This document shows, piece after piece, positions 53,768-62,927 of a DNA stretch of 64,000 bases (position 1 is the first letter of the stretch; each line of letters starts with the position of its first letter). The DNA lies in contig NZ_BAJN01000011.1 of the NCBI RefSeq assembly GCF_000613725.1, positions 33,017-97,016 of the forward strand. The letters are read 5' to 3'. The stretch comes from Hoylesella pleuritidis JCM 14110 (GTDB taxonomy: Bacteria; Bacteroidota; Bacteroidia; Bacteroidales; Bacteroidaceae). The translations under genes were made by a program, and so were the position numbers. The notes beneath the pieces were generated by a model. The model was not told the origin of the DNA, did no database searches, and saw nothing but the letters and a program-made list of their open reading frames with translations.

Positions 53768-55311
53768 TTATTTCGCGCCTTTAATTCTCATCGGGAATTG
53801 AGCCCGATATTCTTTGAGACGCTTGAAAAGGCGTTTTAACAATCGATCGGCTCGTTTTGGCTGTTCGATGGCTAAATTATGTGCCTCGCCGATGTCTTGA
53901 TTGATGTCGTAGAGTTCGCATTTGCCCGTGCGCCAATAATAAATCAGGTGGTCGTTTCCGCGCATAATCGATGATGACGGGCCGTAACCGTCGCGCTCGC
54001 TGATGCCCGTTGTCCAAAGATTGGGATAGTGCCAAATGATCTCGCGGTCGCGTTTCAAGGTAGGATTCTTGATGACATCGACAAAGCTACGTCCGTCTAC
54101 GACCTGCGAAGTGCGGTATTTCCGGATGCCGGCCATATCGAGAATGGTTGGGAAGAAGTCTTCGATCATTACGCGATTGTTGTTGATTGTTCCGCCGCGG
54201 GTCACTCCCGGCCAACTCACTAACATTGGTTCGTGTACTCCTCCTTCCAAAGCCGAGCCCTTACCGGCACGTGCCGGGTAGTTCTGATCATAATTGATGC
54301 GCCCCTGCCGGATATTGATGGCTTGTCCGCCGTTATCCGACATAAAGATGATAATGGTGTTGCGGGCCACTTCCGGACGCGCTTCCAGATAGTCCATAAT
54401 ATCTCCTAAACTCTTATCCATCCCTTCGATGAGAGCGGCGTGATTGATTTCCTGTACGTTGAGCGGCGCTTTCAACATCGGATCATATACTCCTTTCCCA
54501 TCTGCATCCATATAATTTTTGGTGAAACGAACGTCGGGATTGTAAGGCGCGTGTATGGCATAATGAGACATATAGAGGAAAAACGGTTGCCGACGCGCGA
54601 TGGGTTGGCCGACGGCTTTCAGCGCTTCGAGTGTCAATGCTTCTGTAAGAAATGTGCCGCGGGCATAATATTGTTCCAATCCCGATACATGGAAATCGCC
54701 TTTCCCGTAGTCTTCCTGTGCCAGATAACTGGCCGGTGCACCATTAGCTCCACCCGCAATGTTCACTTGAAAGCCGAAACTGGTCGGGTCGGCACCCGTT
54801 GTGGTCTGTGCTCCGAAGTGCGCTTTGCCGCAGTGGATGGTGTAATAACCGTTGTCTTTGAGCAGTTGTGGCAGAGCGGTAATGAGCGTGGTGAGATGTC
54901 GGTCGTGCTCGCTCGTCACCGTGTCGGGCTGAATGCCGTTGCAATTCCAGTCGGGCGGTACGATTTCCGGGTCTTTGGCATCTGTCTGCGTGTTATATTT
55001 CAGCGTCCAGTTGGTTACTCGGTGCCGAGCCGCATTCATCCCTGAGAGCAGACTACAACGCGAAGGCGACGAGATGGCACAGGCATACGCCTGCGTGAAT
55101 TTGACTCCCTGGCGAGCCAGACGCTCCATATTCGGCGTGCGATAACGCTCGTTGAGCAGTGTCTTTTGTTTGTAAAAGGGTACGGAAGTCTCCTGCCAGC
55201 CATATCATCTACTAAAAAGAGAATGATGTTGGGCCGATTGTCGTGCTGTGCTTGTGCGCTGACAGAACTTCCGGCAGCGATACCCAGCAACAGCGATATT
55301 GGTTTGTTCAT
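53768..55311 (-). pseudogene. Secreted sulfatase, serine type (one-base frameshift)
   Basis: The 5' part is MNKPISLLLGIAAGSSVSAQ, then NIILFLVDDM, where the frame breaks near 55200 (ATGGCTGG for ATGGGCTGG). The shifted frame gives GWQETSVPFYKQKTLLNERY and then MERLARQGVKFTQAYACAIS with S-S-P-S-R (SSPSRCSLLSG), IIIFMSDNGGQAINIRQGRI and the rest to 53768. Restored length is 514 aa. It is a separate subfamily from the neighbour and points the other way. Substrate unknown; the formylglycine Ser is present. As written the signal peptide is cut off from the enzyme. Confidence 0.88.
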
Positions 55312-55339
55312 TCGTCGAATATTTTTGATTAGGCAACCG

Positions 55340-55347
55340 CAAAGTTA
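55340..55347 (-). promoter_or_regulatory. -7 box of the second sulfatase gene
   Basis: TAACTTTG on the minus strand, 28 nt before its ATG. Confidence 0.5.
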
Positions 55348-55390
55348 CACATTTCTATCCGAAAAGTCCGTTTCTCTGTACCGGATTTGT

Positions 55391-55398
55391 TAACTTTG
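55391..55398 (+). promoter_or_regulatory. -7 box of the rhamnose mutarotase gene
   Basis: TAACTTTG, 25 nt before the ATG, divergent from the sulfatase box. Confidence 0.5.
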
Positions 55399-55423
55399 CA
55401 TCTGAAACTATATTCAAACGACT

Positions 55424-55804
55424 ATGACAGAAGGTTACAAAGTGAAGGAATACGGCCGACCTGTGAAGCGCTATTGCCAAACGATGGAGCTGAAAAACGA
55501 TGCCGAATTGATAAAAAAGTATCGCCGAGCGCACGATGAGGCGCATTTCTGGCGCGAAATCAATGAAGGTATTCGCTCGGTGGGTATCTTGGAGATGGAG
55601 CTTTACATCTCGGGCAATCGTCTGATGATGATTGTAGAGACACCGCTCGATTTCGACTGGGATGCGGCAATGGCTCGTCTGGCCACGCTTCCGCGCCAAC
55701 AGGAGTGGGAAGATTTTGTTTCGGTGTTCCAGCAATGCAAAGCCGGCGATACGTCCGACGACAAATGGAAAATGATGGAACGGATGTTCCACCTGTATGA
55801 ATGA
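55424..55804 (+). CDS. rhaM: L-rhamnose mutarotase
   Basis: A 126-aa protein, about 20 residues longer than the usual enzyme at its N-terminus (MTEGYKVKEYGRPVKRYCQT). The family pattern is clear: YRRAHDEAHFWREINEGIRS with the catalytic His, then GILEMELYISGNRLMMIVE and MMERMFHLYE. It speeds the change between alpha- and beta-L-rhamnose. No other rhamnose catabolic gene is present, so it may serve sugar released by other loci. Confidence 0.88.
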   Translation: MTEGYKVKEYGRPVKRYCQTMELKNDAELIKKYRRAHDEAHFWREINEGIRSVGILEMELYISGNRLMMIVETPLDFDWDAAMARLATLPRQQEWEDFVSVFQQCKAGDTSDDKWKMMERMFHLYE

Positions 55805-55982
55805 GTAGACGAGTTGACAAGTGATGAGTAGACGAGGGGATAAGTAAACAAGAGGACGAGTAAACGAGTAGAAAAGGGGACAAGGAGAATAAATAAAACA
55901 AGTTTCACTTACGCGTCTACTTGTTTACTTGTCAACTCGTCCACTCGTTTGCTCGTTCATTCGTCTCCTTATCAACTCATCA
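55801..55982. repeat. 8-nt repeat array with inverted copy at convergent gene ends (array II)
   Basis: Forward units of the kind GTAGACGA, GTTGACAA, GTAAACAA and GTAAACGA fill 55804-55880; after a short spacer come the inverted units TCTACTTG, TTTACTTG, TCAACTCG, TCCACTCG and TCGTTCAT up to the TGA stop of the minus-strand gene. Unit phase slips in places. It is a larger relative of the array at 16983 and sits in the same setting. Confidence 0.8.
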
Positions 55983-57136
55983 ATTTGCCAACACATTTTT
56001 TAGGTAGTCATAAAAGGCAGGATCTTCACCCACTGTCACCTTCAATATCTTGCCGGCAGGGTCTATAATCACTTTGGTGGGGAATCCTTCTACACCGTAA
56101 AGATGTATAGCATCTGAGGATCCGGTACCGTTTGCCACCTGAATCCACGGCATTGCGTGCTCTTTAACGGTCTTTTTCCAGTCAGCTTCAGAGTCTTGAC
56201 AGTCGATGCCTACGATCTCCATCTTACCTTTATATTTATTGTATGCTTCCTTCATTGCGGGAATTCCCTTGATGCACCAGCCGCACCACGAGCCCCAAAA
56301 GTCGAGAATGACATACTTGCCGCGCAGCATGAGAGCGTGAATGACTGTCCATTGATGTCGCGAAGCGTGAAATCAGGCGCCGTAGCACCCTCTTGTTTCG
56401 ATGCTTTCTGGGTTTCTTCCGTCTCTCGCTTGGGAGAAGTAATGGTTTGAATCAGCTTTTTGAATCTGCCGTTCCGTATTTCTGGCGAAAGCGCTTTGAT
56501 GAGTTCCTGTCCACTTTCTTCATCAAGATAGAGCAGGAAAGCTATGGAAGCCTCGTTGTCGGGATGCGCTTTGGCAAAGGCAAGAATGGCTTTCGTGCGC
56601 TGGTCGGAAATCGTTCTTTCTTGCTTCATCAGCTCTTCCATTTTTTCTTCGGGCACAGTTGCCTTAGCTGCTAACTGATTGTAATTGCGTCCGATGGCAG
56701 CGAGCTTGCGCTGGAAAGGTTGTATGGCCTGCATCACTTCATTGTATTGGCGATAGAAATCGGAACCACCGAACCGGCAGGAATCGGAAAAACTGCCCTC
56801 AATAGTGAGCTTTTCGCCGGGAACTGCAAAGAGAGCGAGCCCTTCGGGGATGTTGCTTTCATTAGACAACTTGTTGAAAATCTGTATGAAACTGATATTG
56901 TCTACGGGCAGTGTCACATCGAAAGCCCCGTTGCTGACGGCAATCGTAGTGTCGCGTGCCGATAGACTGCCTTTTTCGAGGTCTGTAATGGAGATCGTAA
57001 GTGAGTCTTTTGCATCGGTCAGATGTCCTTTGATACGGAAATGTTGGCTGTCGGTCTGCGTGCATTGCACGGTTAGCAGGGCTGTGAGACACAGCGCGGC
57101 AACGGCCGCAAGGAGTGAAAATTTTGTTTGTTTCAT
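55980..57136 (-). pseudogene. TlpA-like thioredoxin-fold protein with DUF4369-type N-terminus (one-base frameshift)
   Basis: A signal peptide or lipoprotein signal (SLLAAVAALCLTALLTVQCT) precedes a beta-rich N-terminal domain and helices (KLAAIGRNYNQLAAKATVPE), then a thioredoxin fold. The frame breaks inside DINGQSFTLS near 56331 (one base missing before ATGCTGCG) and resumes MLRGKYVILDFWGSWCGWCI, where C-G-W-C is the redox site. Restored length is 385 aa. This family is common in Bacteroidota and probably keeps envelope proteins reduced. As written the redox half is separated from the export signal. Confidence 0.87.
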
Positions 57137-57158
57137 TGTCGTTGAGGATTTAAAATGT

Positions 57159-57961
57159 TTAAAATGATTTACGAAGTTGCCAGAATGCGACAGCAGAAGC
57201 CGCTGCCACGTTGAGCGAATCTACACCGTGGCTCATCGGAATGCGGGCCACATAGTCGGCCGCTGCCACGGTTTCACACGGCAGTCCGTCGCCCTCCGTC
57301 CCAAGAATGATGGCCAGACGGGGTTCAGACCGCAGCTGCGGATCGTCGATGGAGACGGATTTCTCCGTGAGAGCCAGCGCCGCCGTCCGGAAGCCTAATG
57401 CCCGGAGACTGTCGACAGGGCGGTCAGCCCACGTCCAAGGAATCAGGAATACCGCCCCCATCGACACCCGAACGGCACGCCGATTTAACGGATCGCACGA
57501 GTCGGGTGTGAGCAAAATACCGTCGATTCCGAGTGCTGCGGCCGAGCGAAAGATGGCTCCGATATTGGTGGTATCGACCACACCGTCAATCACTGCGATG
57601 CGGGTGGCGTCACGACAAACGTCTTCCACCGGTAGCCTTTTTGGTCGGCGCATTGCACAGAGTACACCCCTCGTAAGTGTATAGCCGGTGAGCGACGCCA
57701 GCAGCGAGCGCTCGCCGGTATACACGGGTAGGTCGGCACACCTGCGATAATCGCCGCCGCATCTCCGTTTATATGCCGCTGCTCGCACAACAGAGCCAAA
57801 GGCTCGCAGCCGGCATCCAATGCCACGTGGATGACCTTGGGACTTTCGGCAATGAAAATACCCTTGTCTGGCTCGATGCGGTTGCGAAGTTGGGCCTCGG
57901 TAAGTGTGCTGAACATTTCTACACCGGGCTGTGCGAGGGATGTGATGTTGATAATCGGCAT
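57159..57961 (-). pseudogene. TrmH/SpoU family RNA 2'-O-methyltransferase (one-base frameshift)
   Basis: The real N-terminus is ATG 57961 (MPIINITSLAQPGVEMFSTL, then GIFIAESPKVIHVALDAGCE), a substrate-binding domain. The frame breaks after AAAIIAG near 57740 (GGTGTGCC for GGTTGTGCC) and continues CADLPVYTGERSLLASLTGY. The SPOUT motifs follow: IDGVVDTTNIGAIFRSAAAL (N-x-G), LAIILGTEGDGLP (G-x-E-G-x-G) and IPMSHGVDSLNVAAASAVAF (S-L-N). Restored length is 267 aa. It methylates a ribose in rRNA or tRNA. The TlpA-like gene follows 22 nt later. Confidence 0.88.
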
Positions 57962-58100
57962 TGTCGATGCATTGGTGTGATGGCTGCAAAGATAATGAAA
58001 AGTTTTCAAACCGGGCTGTTTTCAGCAATTCATAAAGAATAATTTGCGATTCGTCATTTATCATTGCAATTGTTGTTAGATATGAGTTGGGTTCTGACTA

Positions 58101-58210
58101 ATGGTCGATCGCACGCTGTTTAACGCTTAATCGCCGGCTGTTTAACAATCGATTGCACAGCTTTTAACGGTAGATTGTACGACGAAAAGCGTTTTCTGCC
58201 ATATTGTCAT
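58101..58210. repeat. 22-nt tandem array, GTTAATCG class (array 9)
   Basis: Five units begin at 58101 (ATGGTCGATCGC), 58123 (ACGCTTAATCGC), 58145 (ACAATCGATTGC), 58167 (ACGGTAGATTGT) and 58189 (GCGTTTTCTGCC), exactly 22 nt apart. It lies between divergent promoters, not at a gene end. Confidence 0.85.
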
Positions 58211-58220
58211 ACGTCAGTCG

Positions 58221-58236
58221 TTGGCACACCCTTTGC
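58221..58236 (+). promoter_or_regulatory. Sigma-54-like promoter upstream of dnaK
   Basis: TTGGCAC, 5 nt, TTGC: this keeps the GG and GC pairs at the distance required for RpoN. It lies about 145 nt before dnaK. I found no good TAnnTTTG box closer to the gene. Chance occurrence is possible. Confidence 0.4.
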
Positions 58237-58380
58237 CATTGATAGGGCAAATGTCTTGTTAGGGCACATCTGCTTATAGAGCATATGCGACGGGTTATAC
58301 CGAAAAACGGCTCACTCGGAGGTAGAAATGACCGCAAGACCGATAAATATTGATAATAACAAAAAATAAAACATACAATT

Positions 58381-60281
58381 ATGGGAAAGATTATTGGAAT
58401 CGACTTAGGTACTACAAACAGTTGCGTTTCTGTATTTGAAGGAAACGAACCGGTAGTAATCGCTAACAGCGAAGGCAAACGCACCACGCCGTCGGTCGTG
58501 GGTTTCGTGAAAGACGGAGAACGCAAGGTGGGCGATCCGGCCAAACGTCAGGCCATTACCAACCCCCAAAACACCGTCTATTCCATCAAACGGTTTATGG
58601 GCGAGACCTATGAGCAATGTCGTAAAGAGGCTGAACGCGTGCCGTTTACGGTGGTGAATGAAAGCGGTTATCCGCGGGTAGACATCGACGGTCGTAAATA
58701 TACCCCGCAGGAAATCTCTGCAATGGTGCTTCAGAAGATGAAGAAGACTGCTGAAGACTATCTTGGACAGGAAGTAACCGACGCCGTGATCACCGTTCCG
58801 GCATACTTCTCCGACTCACAGCGTCAGGCAACCAAAGAGGCCGGTCAGATTGCAGGCCTCAACGTTCAGCGTATCGTCAACGAGCCTACGGCGGCTGCTC
58901 TGGCTTATGGTGTAGATAAGGCCAACAAGGATATGAAGATTGCCGTGTTCGACTTGGGTGGAGGTACGTTCGATATTTCTATCTTAGAGTTTGGCGGCGG
59001 CGTGTTCGAGGTGCTCTCAACCAATGGAGATACCCACTTGGGCGGTGATGATTTCGACCAAGTAATCATCGACTGGCTCGTGCAGGGCTTCAAAGCCGAC
59101 GAGGGAATTGACCTCAGCAAAGATCCGATGGCAATGCAACGCTTGAAAGAGGCAGCCGAAAAGGCGAAGATTGAACTCTCAAGCACTACGTCTACGGAAA
59201 TCAACCTGCCGTACATCTCGGCCGAGGGCGGTGTGCCCAAGCACTTAGTAAAGACGCTCACGCGTGCACAGTTTGAGCAGTTAGCACACGCTTTGATCCA
59301 GGCTTGTCTCGTTCCGTGCCAGAACGCCATCAAAGACGCCAAACTTTCTACGTCAGACATTGACGAAGTAATCCTCGTTGGCGGTTCGAGTCGTATCCCG
59401 GCCGTTCAGACATTGGTGAAAAACTACTTCGGCAAAGAACCTTCCAAGGGTGTGAACCCCGATGAAGTAGTGGCTGTGGGTGCAGCTATCCAAGGTGCTA
59501 TATTAAATAAGGAGAGCGGTGTGGGCGACATCGTGTTGCTCGACGTAACTCCGCTGACACTCGGTATCGAGACAATGGGTGGTGTGATGACGAAGCTCAT
59601 CGAAGCTAATACTACCATTCCGGCCAAGAAGAGCGAAACGTTCTCCACGGCAGTGGACAACCAGACGGCTGTAACCATCCACGTGTTGCAGGGCGAGCGT
59701 CCGATGGCTGCACAGAATAAGAGTATCGGACAGTTCAACCTCGAAGGCATAGCACCGGCTCGCCGCGGCGTTCCGCAGATTGAAGTAACGTTCGACATCG
59801 ATGCCAACGGTATTCTGAACGTCAGCGCCAAGGATAAAGCCACCGGCAAGGAACAGAAGATTCGCATCGAAGCCAGCAGTGGTCTGAGTCAGGAAGAGAT
59901 TGACCGGATGAAGCAGAGGCCGAACAGAACGCAGCAGCCGACAAGGCCGAGCGTGAGAAAGTGGACAAACTGAATCAGGCCGACTCACTGATTTTCACCA
60001 CCGAAAACTTCTTGAAAGACAATGGTGATAAGCTCCCTGCCGACCAAAAGCCCGCCGTCGAGCAAGCTCTCCAGCAGCTCAAAGACGCACATAAGTCAGC
60101 CGACGTTGCTGCCATCGACACGGCTATCAACAACCTCAACACCGTGATGCAGGCCGCCAGCCAACAAATGTATCAAGGTGCAGGTGCGCAGCCGGGCGCA
60201 GATGCAGCACAAGGCGGTCAGCAGGCAGAAAGCAATCCCGACGATACCGTCCAAGACGCCGACTTTGAGGAAGTGAAGTAA
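58381..60281 (+). pseudogene. dnaK: Chaperone DnaK (one-base frameshift)
   Basis: The first 515 residues are a normal Dna[21 protein letters not shown], the phosphate loop [35 protein letters not shown], and the substrate domain with [20 protein letters not shown]. The frame breaks near 59915 (CAGAGGCC for CAGGAGGCC after EEIDRMKQ) and the C-terminal lid continues in another frame ([20 protein letters not shown]) to the acidic end DADFEEVK. Restored length is 633 aa, typical. DnaK folds and protects proteins with DnaJ and GrpE, which are not in the window. A real break here would harm the cell, so a sequence error is likely. Confidence 0.95.
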
Positions 60282-60302
60282 GATATTTTCCAAATAATAA
60301 TT

Positions 60303-60343
60303 AAAGATAGTACGATAGAATAATTATCGTACTGTCTTTTTTT
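60303..60343 (+). terminator. Terminator of dnaK
   Basis: AGATAGTACGATA and TATCGTACTGTCT pair around GAATAAT, followed by seven T. Confidence 0.92.
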
Positions 60344-60374
60344 AATATAGTTACAAATAGATAAAAATATTATA

Positions 60375-61340
60375 ATGCTGTATAATAGACAAAAGCTAAA
60401 AGCCATAAAGTTCTCAGAGTTACAAATTCCATTACAGCGTTATATCCATAAGTATTATCAAGGCGAATTGAATAAACTTAAAATGCATGAGAGAGATTTT
60501 CTTTTTCACAACATGAGCCTTTTACATAGTGGTAAAGAGTGTAAAGGAAAAACGGGTTTTGATTTAAGAAAGATAGAAGAAGCAAAGGAGTATCTTTTTA
60601 ATAGGATTATTCTTATCTATGCAAAAGATACCATTGACTTTGATAGTATTGCTATTGAGGCTAAAAGAAAACTAACTGCTAATGAGAATCGAAAGAATAA
60701 AAGATTCTTTTATGAATATATGTCTATATGGAAAAATCAAGTTAATTCGAGAAAGGGAGAATATCTCGCACAAATTGCAAATGCTCTTAATCGTAAATTA
60801 AAGGATTGGAAAGAACTTTTGGACAAGAACCTGGTAACAAAGGAAAGATATCTACAAAAGACTACTTTTATATGGGCTTTGTTTTTTCATATTTACTACA
60901 ACGCAAAACTTTATTTTGATGAGAAAAAGAATAAATATGAAGAGATTGTAATTAATGACTACAAGGTGAGATTCGACATATCTTCTTTTATCCATATTAT
61001 GAGCAGGCATTACTATCCAGATATGAATGATGACATTGGCATAAGTTTAAATCCCCCATTTCCTGAGATTGACTTATATGAGCTTCCAACTTCTATCTTA
61101 GATTTAATAAAGTCATATTTTCAACATACAAAATTAACAGAGACAACAGAATATCTTTTGCTAACAAGGAATAAAGAAAAATATATCTTATGGATTAAAC
61201 ATTGTATATTGAATGGAACAAGTAGTGAAATTGGATTTCAAGTACGTTCTTTTTATAAATGCAAAGAACAGCGTGATTTGAACAAATTTATTGATAAGAC
61301 AGAAATACACTACACAGATAATTTGTCTTTCTTTATATAA
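60375..61340 (+). CDS. AT-rich accessory protein of unknown function
   Basis: A 321-aa basic, lysine- and tyrosine-rich protein (MLYNRQKLKAIKFSELQIPL) with strongly A/T-biased codons unlike dnaK next to it, which suggests recent acquisition. No signal peptide or clear catalytic motif is visible; long charged helices are likely in the first half. I do not recognise a family. Its place right after the dnaK terminator and before other accessory genes points to a mobile or defence region. Confidence 0.65.
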   Translation: MLYNRQKLKAIKFSELQIPLQRYIHKYYQGELNKLKMHERDFLFHNMSLLHSGKECKGKTGFDLRKIEEAKEYLFNRIILIYAKDTIDFDSIAIEAKRKLTANENRKNKRFFYEYMSIWKNQVNSRKGEYLAQIANALNRKLKDWKELLDKNLVTKERYLQKTTFIWALFFHIYYNAKLYFDEKKNKYEEIVINDYKVRFDISSFIHIMSRHYYPDMNDDIGISLNPPFPEIDLYELPTSILDLIKSYFQHTKLTETTEYLLLTRNKEKYILWIKHCILNGTSSEIGFQVRSFYKCKEQRDLNKFIDKTEIHYTDNLSFFI

Positions 61341-61354
61341 CCATATCTTTTAAT

Positions 61355-61849
61355 TTGAAGCACAAAAGTAGAGAATCAAGTAACAACTCTATAACCCTCG
61401 AAGAATACAACCAATTAGGCAGCAGCTTCGCCCATTGCAGCGGAGCGAACTGCGAACGAGCAAACGAATGCTTGCGGCACACGGCACACAAGATGCTCGC
61501 AAAGAACACGCGGGAGAGCTATGCCGTGGCAAATCCGGCCGTGATAACGGGTGCGCAGCCTTGCCCGTTCTTCGAGCCCGACCGCAAGGAACGCTTTGCG
61601 TGGGGCATATCGAGCATCTACGACAACGTGAGGGCGGCTGACTTGCGCCGTGCCCGACACGAAGTAATGGCGTGCTTTGGCTCGGAAGTTTACTACAAGG
61701 TGAAGCAGCAGCGACGCGCCATCACGGAGGAAGAGCAGGAAATGGTTCGCCTCTCGTTTACCGAAATGGGCTACGACGGCAGTGCCATCGAGTTCGACCG
61801 CTATGAAGAACAATACTCCGCACTGATGCGGTTGGCAAGATACAAGTAG
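61355..61849 (+). CDS. Cys-rich conserved protein (DUF6078-like)
   Basis: A frame of up to 164 aa with no ATG at the start; TTG 61355 is the first candidate, which is uncertain. FAHCSGANCERANECLRHTA and QPCPFFEPDRKERFAWGISS show several Cys in a short space, as in Bacteroidota proteins of the DUF6078 type, which I recall only roughly. GC is back to the level of the core genome. No function can be given. Confidence 0.6.
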   Translation: MKHKSRESSNNSITLEEYNQLGSSFAHCSGANCERANECLRHTAHKMLAKNTRESYAVANPAVITGAQPCPFFEPDRKERFAWGISSIYDNVRAADLRRARHEVMACFGSEVYYKVKQQRRAITEEEQEMVRLSFTEMGYDGSAIEFDRYEEQYSALMRLARYK

Positions 61850-61926
61850 GTATTTCGCTCCCTATACTTGACATATTCCGACAGCTCCTTAACAGGTTCT
61901 TACGGAAAGATACATAACATACGGTT

Positions 61927-62019
61927 TTGGACACGTTTGTCCAATGGGTTGGACTAATGTGTCCAATTAATTGGATTAACGTGTCCAGCGAGTTGGACAA
62001 ACGTGTCCAATATCGTTGG
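61927..62019. repeat. 22-nt tandem array of TTGGAC...GTGTCCAA palindromes (array 10)
   Basis: Units begin at 61929 (GGACACGTTTGTCC), 61951 (GGACTAATGTGTCC), 61973 (GGATTAACGTGTCC) and 61995 (GGACAAACGTGTCC), exactly 22 nt apart. Each is a near-palindrome of GGAC with GTCC. The array ends 24 nt before the start of the channel gene, where an operator would sit. Confidence 0.88.
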
Positions 62020-62042
62020 TTCGGAAGAAATCATTTAGCAAT

Positions 62043-62777
62043 ATGAATAGACAGAAGATAGCAAACATTATTGACCGACAATCGCATACCGACTGGATAT
62101 GCACGGCTTACGACTGGTTTATGGTTCTTGCCATTCTCGTAAGCCTCCTGCCGCTTATGTTTATGAAGTCGCACAGGGCGTTTTGGTACACGGAACTCGG
62201 CTCTACGCTCGTGTTCATCATCGACTACCTGCTGAGGTGGGGTACGGCTGACATTAGGAACAACAATCGCAAGACGGCGTTCCTTACCTATCCGTTTTCT
62301 TTTATGGCAATCATAGACCTGCTGTCCATCTTGCCTGCCATTACGCTGCTCAACCCAGCGTTCAAGCTGTTCCGCTTCGTGCGTCTGCTGAGGCTGACAA
62401 GGGTGCTGAAGATATTTGGCATATCGAGCAAGATGCGCCTCTTCCTGTCCATACTCTACAAGGAGCGTCAGGTGCTGTCCTCCGTTCTGGTATTGGCACT
62501 GATTTACATCTTTGTAACGGCACTCATACTGTTCAATGTCGAGCCGCACGTAAATCCATATACCCATCAGCATACGTTCCATTCCTTTTTCGATGCCCTG
62601 TATTGGGCAACCGTAACGCTCACCACCGTCGGCTATGGCGACATGTGCCCCGTTACCGACGTCGGCCGCTTCGTAAGCATGCTCTCCTCGCTGTTTGGCG
62701 TCGCCGTAATCGCGCTGCCTTCTGGCGTTATAACCGCCCGTTATCTCGATGAACTGCGGAAGGGGAGGGGCAGGTAG
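62043..62777 (+). CDS. Voltage-gated potassium channel
   Basis: I start at ATG 62043 (MNRQKIANIIDRQSHTDWIC). The 244-aa protein has six membrane segments: S1-S3, a voltage-sensing S4 with regular Arg (FRFVRLLRLTRVLKIFG, about 110-126), S5, the selectivity filter TTVGYGD (194-200) and S6. This is the architecture of Kv-type prokaryotic channels in the inner membrane. The extracellular loop has several His (NPYTHQHTFH). The palindrome array just upstream may control it. Confidence 0.93.
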   Translation: MNRQKIANIIDRQSHTDWICTAYDWFMVLAILVSLLPLMFMKSHRAFWYTELGSTLVFIIDYLLRWGTADIRNNNRKTAFLTYPFSFMAIIDLLSILPAITLLNPAFKLFRFVRLLRLTRVLKIFGISSKMRLFLSILYKERQVLSSVLVLALIYIFVTALILFNVEPHVNPYTHQHTFHSFFDALYWATVTLTTVGYGDMCPVTDVGRFVSMLSSLFGVAVIALPSGVITARYLDELRKGRGR

Positions 62778-62899
62778 GTGTTTCTGGTAAATGAGTTTAA
62801 GGAAGTGGAAACCAGAAGTATAAAAGTCATCTTCGTGATGTTGAGAAGAATGGCACTATACCTGATGGCACAAATCTTTTCCGACCACCAAATAACAGA

Positions 62900-62927
62900 A
62901 TAGCACATAAAGCTATTGTGCTTTTAT
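62900..62927. terminator. Hairpin behind the channel gene
   Basis: AGCACA and TGTGCT pair around a 9-nt loop, followed by TTTAT; a short stem that could end transcription. Confidence 0.55.

Larger units (their letters stand above)
57962..58380. other. Divergent gap with array 9 and dnaK control region
   Basis: Minus-strand -7 box TATCTTTG at 57987-57994 for the methyltransferase, array 9 at 58101-58210, a sigma-54-like site at 58221-58236, then about 130 nt of dnaK leader. No CIRCE element was seen. Confidence 0.6.

Noticed and set aside
58101..58380. CIRCE or HrcA operator for dnaK
   Set aside because: No TTAGCACTC/GAGTGCTAA inverted repeat is present in the region.
59900..59985. Programmed frameshift in dnaK
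   Set aside because: No slippery heptamer or stimulatory hairpin is evident, and eleven other genes show the same kind of loss.
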